DNA from: Flavobacteriales bacterium UBA6770 | Lineage (GTDB): Bacteria; Bacteroidota; Bacteroidia; Flavobacteriales_G; Salibacteraceae | NCBI GenBank assembly: GCA_905181875.1 | Contig: CAJIZH010000004.1 | Coordinates: 124,001-188,000 of the forward strand | DNA length: 64,000 nucleotides | Direction: 5' to 3' | Shown here: positions 9,148 through 18,658 of the stretch, piece by piece | Position numbering within the stretch: the first letter of the stretch is position 1 | Layout of the letters: each line of letters starts with the position of its first letter | Notes under the pieces: generated by a model | The model's database searches: none | What the model was told of the DNA's origin: nothing | What the model saw: only the letters and a program-made list of their open reading frames with translations | Made by a program: the position numbers and the translations under genes

Positions 9148-11232
9148 CTATTTAGATAAAAGAACAAATTCAGTTCTTCTATTTTGAATTTTCCCCGCTT
9201 CTGTTGCATTGATGGCCATAGGTTTAGAGCTTCCAAAACCCTTAAATTGGAGTCTGTCTGAGCTTACTCCCATTGCTTCCAAATATGCTTTTACTGAATA
9301 TGCTCTATCTGTGGATAATACCAAGTTTTCTGTTTCAACACCAACGTTATCTGTGTGTCCATGAATGGCTACCTTAATAGAAGTTTTTTGTTTAAGATAC
9401 TTTCCAAAATCATCTAAAATCACTTTAGACCTATCAGAAATATCAGCTGAATTGGTTTCATAGTGTATATCATCAAGCCGATATGATTCGCCTAGTTCTT
9501 CAGATTTTGCTACTATATTTATTTGTTGGGCAATAGGCTCTAGTTTCGTGATTTCATCTTTTTCTACTATGGAATCAGGCACCTCTATCAATCGAGCGTT
9601 ATAGGCAACATCTTCTCCTTCAACTTTCAAGATAACTTTATCTCCGGGCTTTACAGCAACTACTGCTGCAAATGAACCATCAGTTTGATCTATTTCAAAT
9701 TCAGTAATTTTCTTTGAGTTAAGATTTTCAATTAAAATCCGATTTTCCAACGCTGAAGATTCAGTTTGGTCCACCTTACCTTTTACAAAAACAACATTTT
9801 CAGGTCGCGCTTCTTTGTACAAATCGAAAGAAAGAATATTTAGTCGTGTTCTAACATTTCCAATTCTAGCAGAAGAATAATAAACTTTTTTGCCGTCTGT
9901 GCTCACTACAAAACCATGCTCATCTTCATCGGTATTAATTGGGTGACCAATGTTTACAGGTTCATTCCAAGAACCATCATCGTTTTGCCGCGCATAAAAA
10001 ATATCAAACCCTCCAAAACCCAAATGCCCTTGAGATGAAAAATAAAGTGTTTTAGAATCGGTGTGAACAAAAGGTGATTTATCATTTAGTTCAGTGTTAA
10101 TTGGCGCTCCTAAATTCTTTGCCATTCCCCAACCATCTTCTGCTTTATCTGATCTATAAATATCAATATTCTGACTTCCTTCTCGAATTGAAGCAAAATA
10201 CAAATGCTTTCCATCCGCACTTAACGAAGGTTGAGACTCCCATCCCGTTGGAGTGTTAATATTTGGACCACAATTCTCTGGTTCAGACCAATACCATTCC
10301 TCTTCTCCTTTTAACTTATTAAGACCATAAATAAAGTCAGATTGATAGATATCACAATTGTACAAATACGCCTGTTTTTTCTTATCGAAGTATGGCTTAC
10401 AGATAGTCACGTATAAATGTCGGTTGTTCAAGGAAATAGTTACCCCACCATAGTTGGACTTTTTATCTGCATTGAAGGGTTCGGGCATCTCATCTCCTTT
10501 CGTAAACTTTCCCGAAGTTAGATCAGAAACACTAAATTTTTCAATGTATCGAACCTCGTGGGAGTTGTTTACTACGCTATTCCTGTCTGGAGTTTTATCC
10601 TCCCATCTTCTTGTAAAATATAGTTTCTCGTTATCTGGAGTTAGCAGCGGCAGGTATTCATCTCCTTCATTTGTAGAAACGTCTCGAACTACAGTTGGGT
10701 CAAATGGCACAGGATGAGCGTAAGCTTCAGCAAAGAATTTCGCATATTTCAAATCATCTTCTGTTTCGACTCGATATTGTTCGTACTTCTTTGAGAACTT
10801 TTTTTCATCATCCGATATGAAGTCTAAGAATAATTGCTGGTTCTCAACAGCAAGAGCAAATTTCTTTTGACCCAAATAAATTGCCCCCAGGTAATAATAG
10901 ACATCCGAATGAAAGTCTGGACAGTTTACTTTTACTTTTTCAAGATATCTGGTTACAGTAGAAAAACTACCTCCTTTTGAACGCTGAGTTTTAATTGTTT
11001 CGATTGCCAACATAAAATTAGCCTCAGCATAATCTTCTTCATCTTCTAGAGCAGCTCTTAAAAATACCAATCTCTTAGCCTTGTCGTATTTCTTACGATC
11101 TTTTGCCTTATCAACCAGTTTAGTTGCTTTTTCAGAAATATCCTCATCGCACTCTTGTGCAATTATAGTTGCAGGTTTTATTGCAACTATAGCAATAAGA
11201 ATTAATGTGAGAATGGAATAGCTGCGACTCAT
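9148..11232 (-). CDS. OmpA-family protein with TPR, beta-propeller and CRD (PorE-like architecture)
   Basis: A 694-residue envelope protein. A signal peptide ending at TIIAQ leads into a helical TPR-like region (about 30-160). A WD40/PD40-type propeller follows (about 180-465), with repeats such as DGKHLYFAS, DSKTLYFSSQG and DGKKVYYSSA. Then comes a carboxypeptidase-regulatory-like segment (FVKGKVDQTE), and finally an OmpA peptidoglycan-binding domain with IHGHTDNVG and NRRTEFVL. This order matches PorE of the type IX secretion system, but many Bacteroidota carry several such proteins, so I do not assign the symbol. I chose the ATG at 11232; an earlier in-frame start at 11298 would add a non-signal extension overlapping the AsmA gene. 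Confidence 0.85.
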   Translation of the reverse strand: MSRSYSILTLILIAIVAIKPATIIAQECDEDISEKATKLVDKAKDRKKYDKAKRLVFLRAALEDEEDYAEANFMLAIETIKTQRSKGGSFSTVTRYLEKVKVNCPDFHSDVYYYLGAIYLGQKKFALAVENQQLFLDFISDDEKKFSKKYEQYRVETEDDLKYAKFFAEAYAHPVPFDPTVVRDVSTNEGDEYLPLLTPDNEKLYFTRRWEDKTPDRNSVVNNSHEVRYIEKFSVSDLTSGKFTKGDEMPEPFNADKKSNYGGVTISLNNRHLYVTICKPYFDKKKQAYLYNCDIYQSDFIYGLNKLKGEEEWYWSEPENCGPNINTPTGWESQPSLSADGKHLYFASIREGSQNIDIYRSDKAEDGWGMAKNLGAPINTELNDKSPFVHTDSKTLYFSSQGHLGFGGFDIFYARQNDDGSWNEPVNIGHPINTDEDEHGFVVSTDGKKVYYSSARIGNVRTRLNILSFDLYKEARPENVVFVKGKVDQTESSALENRILIENLNSKKITEFEIDQTDGSFAAVVAVKPGDKVILKVEGEDVAYNARLIEVPDSIVEKDEITKLEPIAQQINIVAKSEELGESYRLDDIHYETNSADISDRSKVILDDFGKYLKQKTSIKVAIHGHTDNVGVETENLVLSTDRAYSVKAYLEAMGVSSDRLQFKGFGSSKPMAINATEAGKIQNRRTEFVLLSK

Positions 11233-11287
11233 AGCCGATATCTTTAAAAATCGTACCAAATTAAAATGGAAAAAAGTGGAGTTAAAC

Positions 11288-14086
11288 TTATCTTCCAATT
11301 AGCTTCTTCAATTTGTCTTCTCCTTTCTTTTTCAACTCCTCTGCAGCTTTCTTTTTTACTTTTTCAGCTTCCGCTTTTGCTTTTGCTTCTGCTTCCTTTT
11401 TTAGGCGATCTCCTTCCGCTTTAGCCTTAGCCTCAGCTTCCTTCTTGATTTTATCAACCTCCTGCCTCGCTTGCGCCTCTGCTTCATTTTTCAATCGATC
11501 TGCTTCAGCTCTTGCTTTTTCTTCTGCTTCTTTTTTCAGCTTATCAATTTCCTCTTTAGCTTTCTTTTTTAATTCGTCTTTAGCTTGAGTTTTCACAGCA
11601 CCTGAACCACTTCCAAAAGAAGGCGTTATCCTAGGTTTATCATTGGTACCAGTAACTTTTACGTCAACTTTAACTTCATCACCTAACGAAGCATTTGTTC
11701 CGGCTTGCTGATTAAACTGATCCATTAGGCCTTTAGCCATTGCAGCTCCTGCTCCAAGAGCATCCATAGGAATAGCAGTTTTAATTAAATAATCCAAGGT
11801 CTGATCGAAACCATTTGAACCAGAAACATTAGCATTCAAGTCTCCTAACTTCATATCAAATGGTTCTACCCAAACTCTACCTTCTCTGAATTCATAAGTA
11901 ATGTTTATGTCATTTAAAACCAATGTTCTTAGGTCCTCTTTCTTTAATGCATCCGCCACTTTATTTAAAGTTTCAGAGTCCGATATTTTAACCATGTGCG
12001 TTTGTAAATCGCCTCCTCCGTTCATTGATTCGTAAATCGGTTCCATTTTATCATCTAAAATGCAAACCAATGTCATTGCAGTTGAAAATGATCCGGTAGC
12101 ATTTTCTGCAATCGGAGCCATTTCTTTTACAGTATTGAACGTTGCATAAGTTTGAGGAACATCGAATTTTTTAATCGCCATTTTAAAATCAATAGTTGGT
12201 TTATCCAAATTGGTAGTTTCATAAAAACCATTCATATTCAAGCTTCCACCTAACATATTCATGTCTAAGTTTTTCATAGCAACCTTTTGATCTCGAACTG
12301 TAATTTTTCCAATCATTTCAGTCATTTCCATGCTGTCATAGAGCACTTTTTTGAAATTAGAAGTCAATACAAAATCAATATTACCAGGCACCTCAACTGC
12401 GCCTTCCGAAGAAGAATCTACTGGAGCCGATTCATTTTCAGTTTCCTTTGTTTTTGTTGATTCTTCACCTTCCGCAGCCTCTGAGCTTTCTTCTTCTGGC
12501 CCTGCTAATTCATTTAAGTCCATTAGATTGGAGTTTATTGCCATTAGTCCTTTTAAAGTTCCATCACTAAACGCATATGAAATGTAATTGGCAATTGTAC
12601 CTGTCCCATTAATATCACTTTTCCCAAGTAGACAATTCAATTCAGCCATTTCAATAGCTTGAGGTGTGAATTTAAAATCAGCCTTATTTAATAGAACGGG
12701 ATAACCTAATGAAGGATCATTGTAAACTATTCCTTCAAGAATCATAGAACCGTTTGCATCAAAGTTTTCGTAATCTTCAGCCTCTAAAGTTGATACTTTC
12801 CCTTTCAAGTTTATATCAGCGCTAACTTTTCCTTTATACTCTTCACCATTTTCAGTAGGCATAACATCAGCCAATGAAGCAAGGTCAATATCCATTTTTA
12901 TGTTCCCGTCAATATCAGCATCCGAAACTGGAGTTTTAACCAGCATTCTCATATCAATTGGATTATCAGCTAACTCTACGTGGAATTTTCTCAGATTAAC
13001 TACAGTATTATTATCTGACCCTCCTGGGTTTTTGACATTCAAATCAATATTGATATTCTCCGCCGATTTAGGTAAGTCTGGATATTGAAATCTACCGTTA
13101 TCTACTTTTAGATTAAGATTGAAGGCTGGTAAATCATTACCGATCATTTTGCCCCTAGCCATACCGTCTAATGAGAAGTTTCCGTCCGTTTTTATACTTT
13201 CAAAATCAGTCATATAAACCGCCGGAATAAGAGATAAAACACTTTTGAATGTTGTTTTTTCCGTATTGAATGTCAAGTCTAGTTCCGTGGTTTTTTCATC
13301 TGGAAGTGCAACATACCCTTCGAAATGTAGCATAAGACCATTGATTCCAAAATGATTTTCTTTAAAGGTATATTTTGAATTCACCATATCAATTTCAGTA
13401 TCGAATTTGACATCGAATTTGGCTTTGTTCATATACCGAATACCTTCCATTTTGAAAGTCAGTTCTTCTATATTGGTTTGCGTTTCCAATAAGAAGTTAT
13501 CTAAGGTAAAGTCCCCACTTGCTTCATGAGTAAAGTTTTTAATTTCTGCATACATATCACCTACACGGTCATCATAAATTACATTTATGTTGCGCATATA
13601 ATAACTACTAACACTCATTGAGAATGGCGCTGATTCCTCTGTAGAAACCTCTTCCGTCCCTTCCTCTGTTTTCTCTCCTGAAGGTTTTACAATATCATAA
13701 TTAGCCAACGTATCTGATTCAATAACATCGACTATTACATGAAAACTTGCATCAGCAATACCGACTGATTTTATTTTCATTTGATCGCCATTCACGACAG
13801 ACATTAAATCTAATCGCGTTTCAATCAGCCCAATATCCGCTAAAGCAATTCCTTCGTATTGTCCTTTACCTGTAACTTTTATACCTTTTAACTCTAATTT
13901 AAAATCTGGAAACGTGCTAATAAGGGACAAATCCAAGTCGGCTAATTCTACTTTTGCATTTAACTGATCATCCATCTGCTCCTGAATCATTTCAGCAATT
14001 TTCCCTTTAAAAAGAAATGGTAGCGCTACAAGCAGCACAATTACAACTACGATAAGAATTCCGAGTGCTTTAAAAATCTTTTTCAT
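11288..14086 (-). CDS. AsmA-like protein with a C-terminal 15-residue-repeat coiled coil
   Basis: A 932-residue protein anchored by one N-terminal membrane helix (about 7-27). It continues with the AsmA-type start (IAEMIQEQM, LDLSLISTFPDFKLEL). A long beta-rich body follows, of the kind thought to form a hydrophobic groove between the inner and outer membrane. Acidic linkers occur near 140 and 540. The last 95 residues are Lys/Glu/Ala-rich. Five near-identical 15-residue units run in tandem (DKLKKEAEEKARAEA, DRLKNEAEAQARQEV and so on), predicting a long charged helix. Relatives act in outer-membrane lipid or protein homeostasis; the exact cargo is unknown. It is upstream of the OmpA-type gene on the same strand. 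Confidence 0.85.
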   Translation of the reverse strand: MKKIFKALGILIVVVIVLLVALPFLFKGKIAEMIQEQMDDQLNAKVELADLDLSLISTFPDFKLELKGIKVTGKGQYEGIALADIGLIETRLDLMSVVNGDQMKIKSVGIADASFHVIVDVIESDTLANYDIVKPSGEKTEEGTEEVSTEESAPFSMSVSSYYMRNINVIYDDRVGDMYAEIKNFTHEASGDFTLDNFLLETQTNIEELTFKMEGIRYMNKAKFDVKFDTEIDMVNSKYTFKENHFGINGLMLHFEGYVALPDEKTTELDLTFNTEKTTFKSVLSLIPAVYMTDFESIKTDGNFSLDGMARGKMIGNDLPAFNLNLKVDNGRFQYPDLPKSAENINIDLNVKNPGGSDNNTVVNLRKFHVELADNPIDMRMLVKTPVSDADIDGNIKMDIDLASLADVMPTENGEEYKGKVSADINLKGKVSTLEAEDYENFDANGSMILEGIVYNDPSLGYPVLLNKADFKFTPQAIEMAELNCLLGKSDINGTGTIANYISYAFSDGTLKGLMAINSNLMDLNELAGPEEESSEAAEGEESTKTKETENESAPVDSSSEGAVEVPGNIDFVLTSNFKKVLYDSMEMTEMIGKITVRDQKVAMKNLDMNMLGGSLNMNGFYETTNLDKPTIDFKMAIKKFDVPQTYATFNTVKEMAPIAENATGSFSTAMTLVCILDDKMEPIYESMNGGGDLQTHMVKISDSETLNKVADALKKEDLRTLVLNDINITYEFREGRVWVEPFDMKLGDLNANVSGSNGFDQTLDYLIKTAIPMDALGAGAAMAKGLMDQFNQQAGTNASLGDEVKVDVKVTGTNDKPRITPSFGSGSGAVKTQAKDELKKKAKEEIDKLKKEAEEKARAEADRLKNEAEAQARQEVDKIKKEAEAKAKAEGDRLKKEAEAKAKAEAEKVKKKAAEELKKKGEDKLKKLIGR

Positions 14087-14182
14087 TAGTGGCTTTTTGA
14101 AGTGAATTCACAAATTTCTAAAAAACAATGACTTAAAAAAATGTGAGGTATTAATAAAATGTAATCTTTTACCGTTAGAAAA

Positions 14183-15595
14183 CTAATCCTTTAAATTTAA
14201 TTCTCCCTCTCCTTTTGCAATGATGGTGCTAACAGTTGCGTCGCCTGTTACATTTACCACCGTTCTGCACATGTCTAGTATTCTATCAACGGGGAAAATG
14301 ATAGCAATCCATGCCGGGTTTAATCCCACTGAAATAAGCACAATCATTAACATAACCAATCCAGCACTTGGAACCGCAGCGGATCCTATAGAAGCTAAAG
14401 TTGCTGTTAATACTATTGTTAGTTGTTGCGCTAATGTTAAATCTACCATATGTAATTGAGCGAGAAACAAAACAGCAATAGTTTGATACATACTGGTACC
14501 ATCCATATTTACTGTTGCTCCAATGGGCAGCACGAAGCTCGAAACATTTTTTGATACTCCAATGTTATCTTCTACACACTCCATAGTAACTGGCAAGGTT
14601 GCTGCGCTTGAACTTGTTGAAAATGCCAAAAACTGAGCAGGACTTATCTTTCTAAAGAAATCAGAATATCCAATTTTAGCCACGAACTTTACAATAAGTG
14701 GATAGAAAACTGCTACCATAAATGCTAATCCAACGAAGACAGCAATACTATATGCACCCAGACTTTTGAAAATTTCGAATACCTCTGCTGGAGTATCTGC
14801 CATCTTAGCTATTACTCCGGCCATTAATGCAAAAACGAAAATAGGAGCTGCCTTCATAATTAAATCAACCATTTTCAAAAACACCTCAGACATTCCCTCG
14901 AAAAATGAAATAATTGGTTGGGCCTTTTCACTAGGTATCATAATTAGAGTAATACCTAAAAATATTGCAAAGAAAATAACTTGAAGCATAAGTTTATTGT
15001 CGGAAATAGAAAGTACTATATTCTCAGGAACCATATCCACCAAAAAATACAGCGGCCCACGAGTTTCATTTTTCGATACTACTTTTAATTTCTCCTCGAT
15101 ATTTTTTCGATCCTCAACACTAAGTTCATCGCCATGTTTTTGTTCAACTTCATTTACTAAAGTAGCATACTTTGGATCTGAAGAATAGTATTTTCCGTCC
15201 AGTATTTCAACTCCATTATTAGTGGCCCAATACTCATAATTGATTCTGTTTTTAATCCGCTGTTCTTGATCAATAAAAGTTCCAGGCTTAACAACGTTGC
15301 CAATTAGCAGCCCTATGCTAACAGCGCAAACGGTAGTTATTAGATACATCAAAAGCGTTTTACCTCCCATTCGCCCAAGTTTACTAACATCATTCAGGCC
15401 TGCTATTCCAGTCACTACTGAAAATAAAACTAGAGGCACCGCAATGAATTTTAAAAGCCGTATGAAAATTTGGCCAAAAGGATCTATCCAATCAATGGTA
15501 AATTGATTCCACCCCATTGCACTGGAAATAAAAGACCAAATTGCTCCGAAAATCAATCCTATCAAAATCTTAACGTATAATGGCATTCCTTTCAT
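14183..15595 (-). CDS. Dicarboxylate/amino acid:cation symporter (DAACS family)
   Basis: A 470-residue multi-spanning inner-membrane carrier of the GltP/DctA type, importing glutamate, aspartate or C4-dicarboxylates with sodium or protons. Diagnostic parts are the serine-rich re-entrant loop AFSTSSSAATLPVT, the cation and substrate motif NMDGTSMYQT, and GSAAVPSAGLVML in the second hairpin. A loop of about 80 residues (125-200, charged, KHGDELSVEDRKNIEEK) is longer than in the shortest homologues. The substrate cannot be decided from sequence. The gene follows aroC with a 5-bp gap, so it is probably co-transcribed. Confidence 0.93.
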   Translation of the reverse strand: MKGMPLYVKILIGLIFGAIWSFISSAMGWNQFTIDWIDPFGQIFIRLLKFIAVPLVLFSVVTGIAGLNDVSKLGRMGGKTLLMYLITTVCAVSIGLLIGNVVKPGTFIDQEQRIKNRINYEYWATNNGVEILDGKYYSSDPKYATLVNEVEQKHGDELSVEDRKNIEEKLKVVSKNETRGPLYFLVDMVPENIVLSISDNKLMLQVIFFAIFLGITLIMIPSEKAQPIISFFEGMSEVFLKMVDLIMKAAPIFVFALMAGVIAKMADTPAEVFEIFKSLGAYSIAVFVGLAFMVAVFYPLIVKFVAKIGYSDFFRKISPAQFLAFSTSSSAATLPVTMECVEDNIGVSKNVSSFVLPIGATVNMDGTSMYQTIAVLFLAQLHMVDLTLAQQLTIVLTATLASIGSAAVPSAGLVMLMIVLISVGLNPAWIAIIFPVDRILDMCRTVVNVTGDATVSTIIAKGEGELNLKD

Positions 15596-15600
15596 TTGTT

Positions 15601-16680
15601 CTAGATTTTGTCTGTTCGTTTTAATAAAATATGATCAGCCAAAACCATTGCACACATAGCTTTGACAATTGGGACCGCTCTCGGCAAAACACATGGATCA
15701 TGACGTCCTACAGCTTCAAACTCTAGATTCTCGCCTATTCTAGAAACAGTCTTTTGTTTTTGAAGAATGGTAGCTGGAGGTTTAAACGAAATCGAAATGA
15801 GGATATCGGATCCGTTAGAAATGCCACCTTGAATTCCACCGGAATTATTTGAAGTTGTTGTTACTTCTCCTTGCTCAAAAACAAATTCATCGTTTTGCTC
15901 AGATCCTTTTTCGAATACCGTATTCGAACCAATCCCTATTTCAACCGCTTTTACAGCATTTATAGAAAATAGAGCATGACTTAGGTCTGCACTTAATTTG
16001 CTGAATATGGGGCGGCCTAAACCTGCAACAACGTTTCGAATTACTACTGAAATTTTGCCTCCTAAACTATCTCCGGCTTCTTTATACTTTTTAATGACTT
16101 CTACCATTTTTTCTGCGAAATCCAAATCAGGACAACGAACTGCTGAGGCGTCAACTAAGGAATCATCATAAAAAACAGATGTATCAGGTATTACTAGAGC
16201 TCCTACTTGAGAAACATAACTCGAAATTTCAATTCCATTAAAACCAATAATTTTTTGCGCTACACTTCCGCCTACAACCCAATTCGCAGTTTCTCTTGCA
16301 GAGGCTCTCCCTCCACCCTTATAATCTCTTACTCCGTATTTCACTTGATAGGTATAGTCCGCATGAGAAGGACGAAAGACATCTTTTATATTGGAATAGT
16401 CTTTACTCTTTTGATCTTTGTTTGGTATTAAGAATCCGATTGGTGTACCTGTGGTCTTTCCTTCAAAAACCCCAGAAAGTATTTCAACTATATCTGACTC
16501 TTTCCTGTCCGTAGTAATATTGGATTGCCCCGGCCTTCTCCTATCTAGTTGTCTTTGAATGTCCGATTCTTCTAATTCAATTCCAGCAGGACAGCCATCG
16601 ATTATTCCTCCAATCGCCTTACCATGCGATTCTCCAAATGTAGTGAGACGAAAGATTTTTCCAAGGGAATTTCCTGACAT
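15601..16680 (-). CDS. aroC: Chorismate synthase
   Basis: A 359-residue enzyme that converts 5-enolpyruvylshikimate-3-phosphate to chorismate using reduced FMN. It is the last shikimate step and supplies aromatic amino acids and the menaquinone operon further along the window. The family signatures are complete: FGESHG near the start, RPSHADYTY, GGGRASARET, GGIQGGISNG, and GRHDPCVLPRAVPI close to the end. I chose the ATG at 16680; the in-frame start at 16719 would add residues absent from the family. A TACATTTG promoter element lies just upstream. Confidence 0.97.
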   Translation of the reverse strand: MSGNSLGKIFRLTTFGESHGKAIGGIIDGCPAGIELEESDIQRQLDRRRPGQSNITTDRKESDIVEILSGVFEGKTTGTPIGFLIPNKDQKSKDYSNIKDVFRPSHADYTYQVKYGVRDYKGGGRASARETANWVVGGSVAQKIIGFNGIEISSYVSQVGALVIPDTSVFYDDSLVDASAVRCPDLDFAEKMVEVIKKYKEAGDSLGGKISVVIRNVVAGLGRPIFSKLSADLSHALFSINAVKAVEIGIGSNTVFEKGSEQNDEFVFEQGEVTTTSNNSGGIQGGISNGSDILISISFKPPATILQKQKTVSRIGENLEFEAVGRHDPCVLPRAVPIVKAMCAMVLADHILLKRTDKI

Positions 16681-16684
16681 TCCG

Positions 16685-16692
16685 CAAATGTA
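16685..16692 (-). promoter_or_regulatory. -7 element of aroC
   Basis: TACATTTG on the minus strand lies 4 bases before the aroC start codon at 16680, implying an almost leaderless transcript. It lies in the 73-bp gap to the divergent hypothetical gene. Confidence 0.4.
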
Positions 16693-16753
16693 TTCAATAT
16701 CGTTTGAGGTTTTGCCCAACTTTTACTCTAAACACTGTGTCTATGCTGTTAAT

Positions 16754-17569
16754 ATGATATTTTCTAAAATAGATTTAGCGACCTTACAAGGTGTTCTTAG
16801 AACTATAGTGTTATTCGATAGCATGAGCATTTCTATTGATAAACGCGAAATCGAGCATTACTTATTGGAGAGCACTGCAAGTATTGAAGGAATTGAAATT
16901 AGTCTTTCTATTCTTGAAGATTTAGAAATTATAAAGTCTGAAGCTGGAACTTACTCGCCACTTGCGAGAGATACCGCTATACTTAAAAGCAATTTCAAGC
17001 ATAAGACTGTCAATCGTTTTCAAAAGATTATCCTAAGAAGTTTCGCTACAATTTCATTTGTTCGAGGAATTTATCAAATGGATGTTCCGGGAATTGATAG
17101 TGTTTTCGTGCTAGATATTTCTGGACTAAACAATCCTATTCGCGCAAGAAAATACTGTCAAATAGCTTCGAAATTTTTAGGAAAAAGAGTGCTCTTTGTT
17201 AGCCGATTTGCAAAAGTTGAGAGTGAAACCATCTTTCACTCTATTGCCTTAGCTGGAATGACCTCCATATACAATCCATTCGGATTAGAGAAGTTGACTA
17301 GACGTCATTCTGATTGTATCTCCAAATTCCCTAATCGCGTTGCTAAAAATGATATGGATTTGAAATCTTTTTTAAACTCTCCCAAAAAGAATACTCAAAA
17401 GTCAGTTTTTAATGCCTCTGGCACAAATTATTCAGAGTTCTTTGCATGGGTTACTGCGTTTATTGAAACTCAATCTATTGCTGCTAACTGGAAAAAAAAT
17501 CAATCTGTATATCGTCAGTGGTTACTTCCAAAACTTTCTAGATTGTATAGAAAATACCAACTGGTGTAA
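16754..17569 (+). CDS. Hypothetical protein; winged-helix plus degenerate nucleotidyltransferase-like
   Basis: A 271-residue cytoplasmic protein with no named family that I can assign firmly. The first 80 residues look like a winged helix (LFDSMSISIDKREIEHYLL, then SILEDLEIIKSEAGTYSPL). The next part parallels the Bacteroidota proteins that join such a helix to a nucleotidyltransferase fold: FVRGIYQMDVPGIDSVFVL stands where those have a GS(x)nDID catalytic motif, and SIYNPFGLEKL with CISKFPN stands where they have their C-terminal signature. The catalytic Gly-Ser is absent here, so activity is doubtful. The ATG at 16754 avoids overlap with aroC; upstream codons are antisense to it. It is convergent with nothing and precedes porQ by 57 bp. 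Confidence 0.55.
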   Translation: MIFSKIDLATLQGVLRTIVLFDSMSISIDKREIEHYLLESTASIEGIEISLSILEDLEIIKSEAGTYSPLARDTAILKSNFKHKTVNRFQKIILRSFATISFVRGIYQMDVPGIDSVFVLDISGLNNPIRARKYCQIASKFLGKRVLFVSRFAKVESETIFHSIALAGMTSIYNPFGLEKLTRRHSDCISKFPNRVAKNDMDLKSFLNSPKKNTQKSVFNASGTNYSEFFAWVTAFIETQSIAANWKKNQSVYRQWLLPKLSRLYRKYQLV

Positions 17570-17572
17570 ATT

Positions 17573-17605
17573 TTTGCTCATTCATTGCATAAAACAATAA
17601 TTTTG
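17573..17605 (+). promoter_or_regulatory. Promoter of porQ (-33 TTTG, -7 TAATTTTG)
   Basis: TTTG at 17573-17576 and TAATTTTG at 17598-17605 are separated by 21 bases, close to the Bacteroidota consensus layout. Transcription would begin near 17610. That excludes the TTG at 17585 as the porQ start and favours the GTG at 17627. Confidence 0.5.
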
Positions 17606-17626
17606 GCTGTTAAGCGTATTTGTGCC

Positions 17627-18658
17627 GTGAAAGCCATTATAACTATTTTTTTTCTTGCTATTTCCACTATATCCTTCGGGCAATTAGGAGGAGAAAGGAG
17701 TTATACGTTTTTGGAAATCCCTTCTTCTGCTCGTTCTGCTGCTATGGGAGGAAGTTCTTCAGGAATTAAAGATGCGGATATCAATTTGATAAATGATAAC
17801 CCAGCCAACTTAGACACCTCCATTGATAATCACTTAAGTATCAATTATGTCAACTTCGTGAGTGATATAAACGCTGGAAATTTTGCCTATGCCAGAAAAG
17901 CTGGAAAAGGAACGATAGGAGTGACTGCACAATTTTTAGGTTATGGGAAATTTGAAGTTGTTGAGGCAAACGGAATAAAAACAGGAGAGGAATTTAATGC
18001 AGGAGATTTTGCATTAAATATTGGCTATGGAAGAGCGCTTGACTCCCTATTTTCAATTGGTGCTGCCATTAAAACTGTTTACTCCAATTACTATTACAAT
18101 CAAAGTGTAGCTATAGGAATAGATTTAGGAGCAGCATATATAAGTAAATCAAAATATTTAACTAGTACAATTGCTTTGAGAAACATAGGCCGTTCGATAA
18201 ACAAGAGTAGTAATCAGTCTCGAAATAAGCTTCCTACAAACGTTGAAATTGGCGCGGCCATCAAAATCCCCAAGGCCCCACTTCGTTTTTTCACTCAATA
18301 CAATAATATTCAGAAATGGGATTTAGGCTCCAATGATCCAAATTATATTGCAAAAGAAAAAATCGATGCAAAAACCGGAGTTAGCACTCTAAGAAAATTC
18401 AGCTCTGATAATTTATTTCGTCATTTAGTGTTAGGTGCCGATATAGTTGCTTCAGATAATTTCTCACTCACTTTTGCGTATAATTTTAGAAGAAGAAAAG
18501 AATTAGCCGCTACTTATAGAGGAGGGCTAAGCGGTATCTCTTTTGGAGCAATGATAAAGGTGAAAAAATTGCAGTTTAATTATTCTTTAAGTAGTTATCA
18601 TACTGCAGGAATTTCTCACCACATTGGTATTACAAGTAATTTGAATGCACTGTTTTAA
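17627..18658 (+). CDS. porQ: Type IX secretion system protein PorQ
   Basis: A 343-residue outer-membrane beta-barrel protein of the PorV/PorQ group, an accessory of the type IX secretion system that handles cargo after translocation. The mature part opens with GGERSYTFLEIPSSARSAAM, the PorQ hallmark, followed by NPANLD and alternating barrel strands to the C-terminus. There is no ATG ahead of this motif. The GTG at 17627 gives a clean 20-residue signal peptide (VKAIITIFFLAIS, cleavage after SFGQ) and sits downstream of a good promoter; a TTG at 17585 is the longer alternative. The stop abuts the cmk start. Confidence 0.88.
   Translation: MKAIITIFFLAISTISFGQLGGERSYTFLEIPSSARSAAMGGSSSGIKDADINLINDNPANLDTSIDNHLSINYVNFVSDINAGNFAYARKAGKGTIGVTAQFLGYGKFEVVEANGIKTGEEFNAGDFALNIGYGRALDSLFSIGAAIKTVYSNYYYNQSVAIGIDLGAAYISKSKYLTSTIALRNIGRSINKSSNQSRNKLPTNVEIGAAIKIPKAPLRFFTQYNNIQKWDLGSNDPNYIAKEKIDAKTGVSTLRKFSSDNLFRHLVLGADIVASDNFSLTFAYNFRRRKELAATYRGGLSGISFGAMIKVKKLQFNYSLSSYHTAGISHHIGITSNLNALF

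Noticed and set aside
11288-11575. Short tandem repeats that might suggest a CRISPR or minisatellite
   Set aside because: They are in frame, code for 15-residue helical units and lack spacers.
11313-11588. Open frame on the plus strand rich in Ser/Phe/Ala
   Set aside because: It is the complement of the Lys/Glu/Ala repeats of the AsmA-like gene; no own start signals or protein-like pattern.
16559-16753. N-terminal extension of the gene upstream of porQ
   Set aside because: The codons are the antisense of the conserved aroC start; the ATG at 16754 is the first plausible start.
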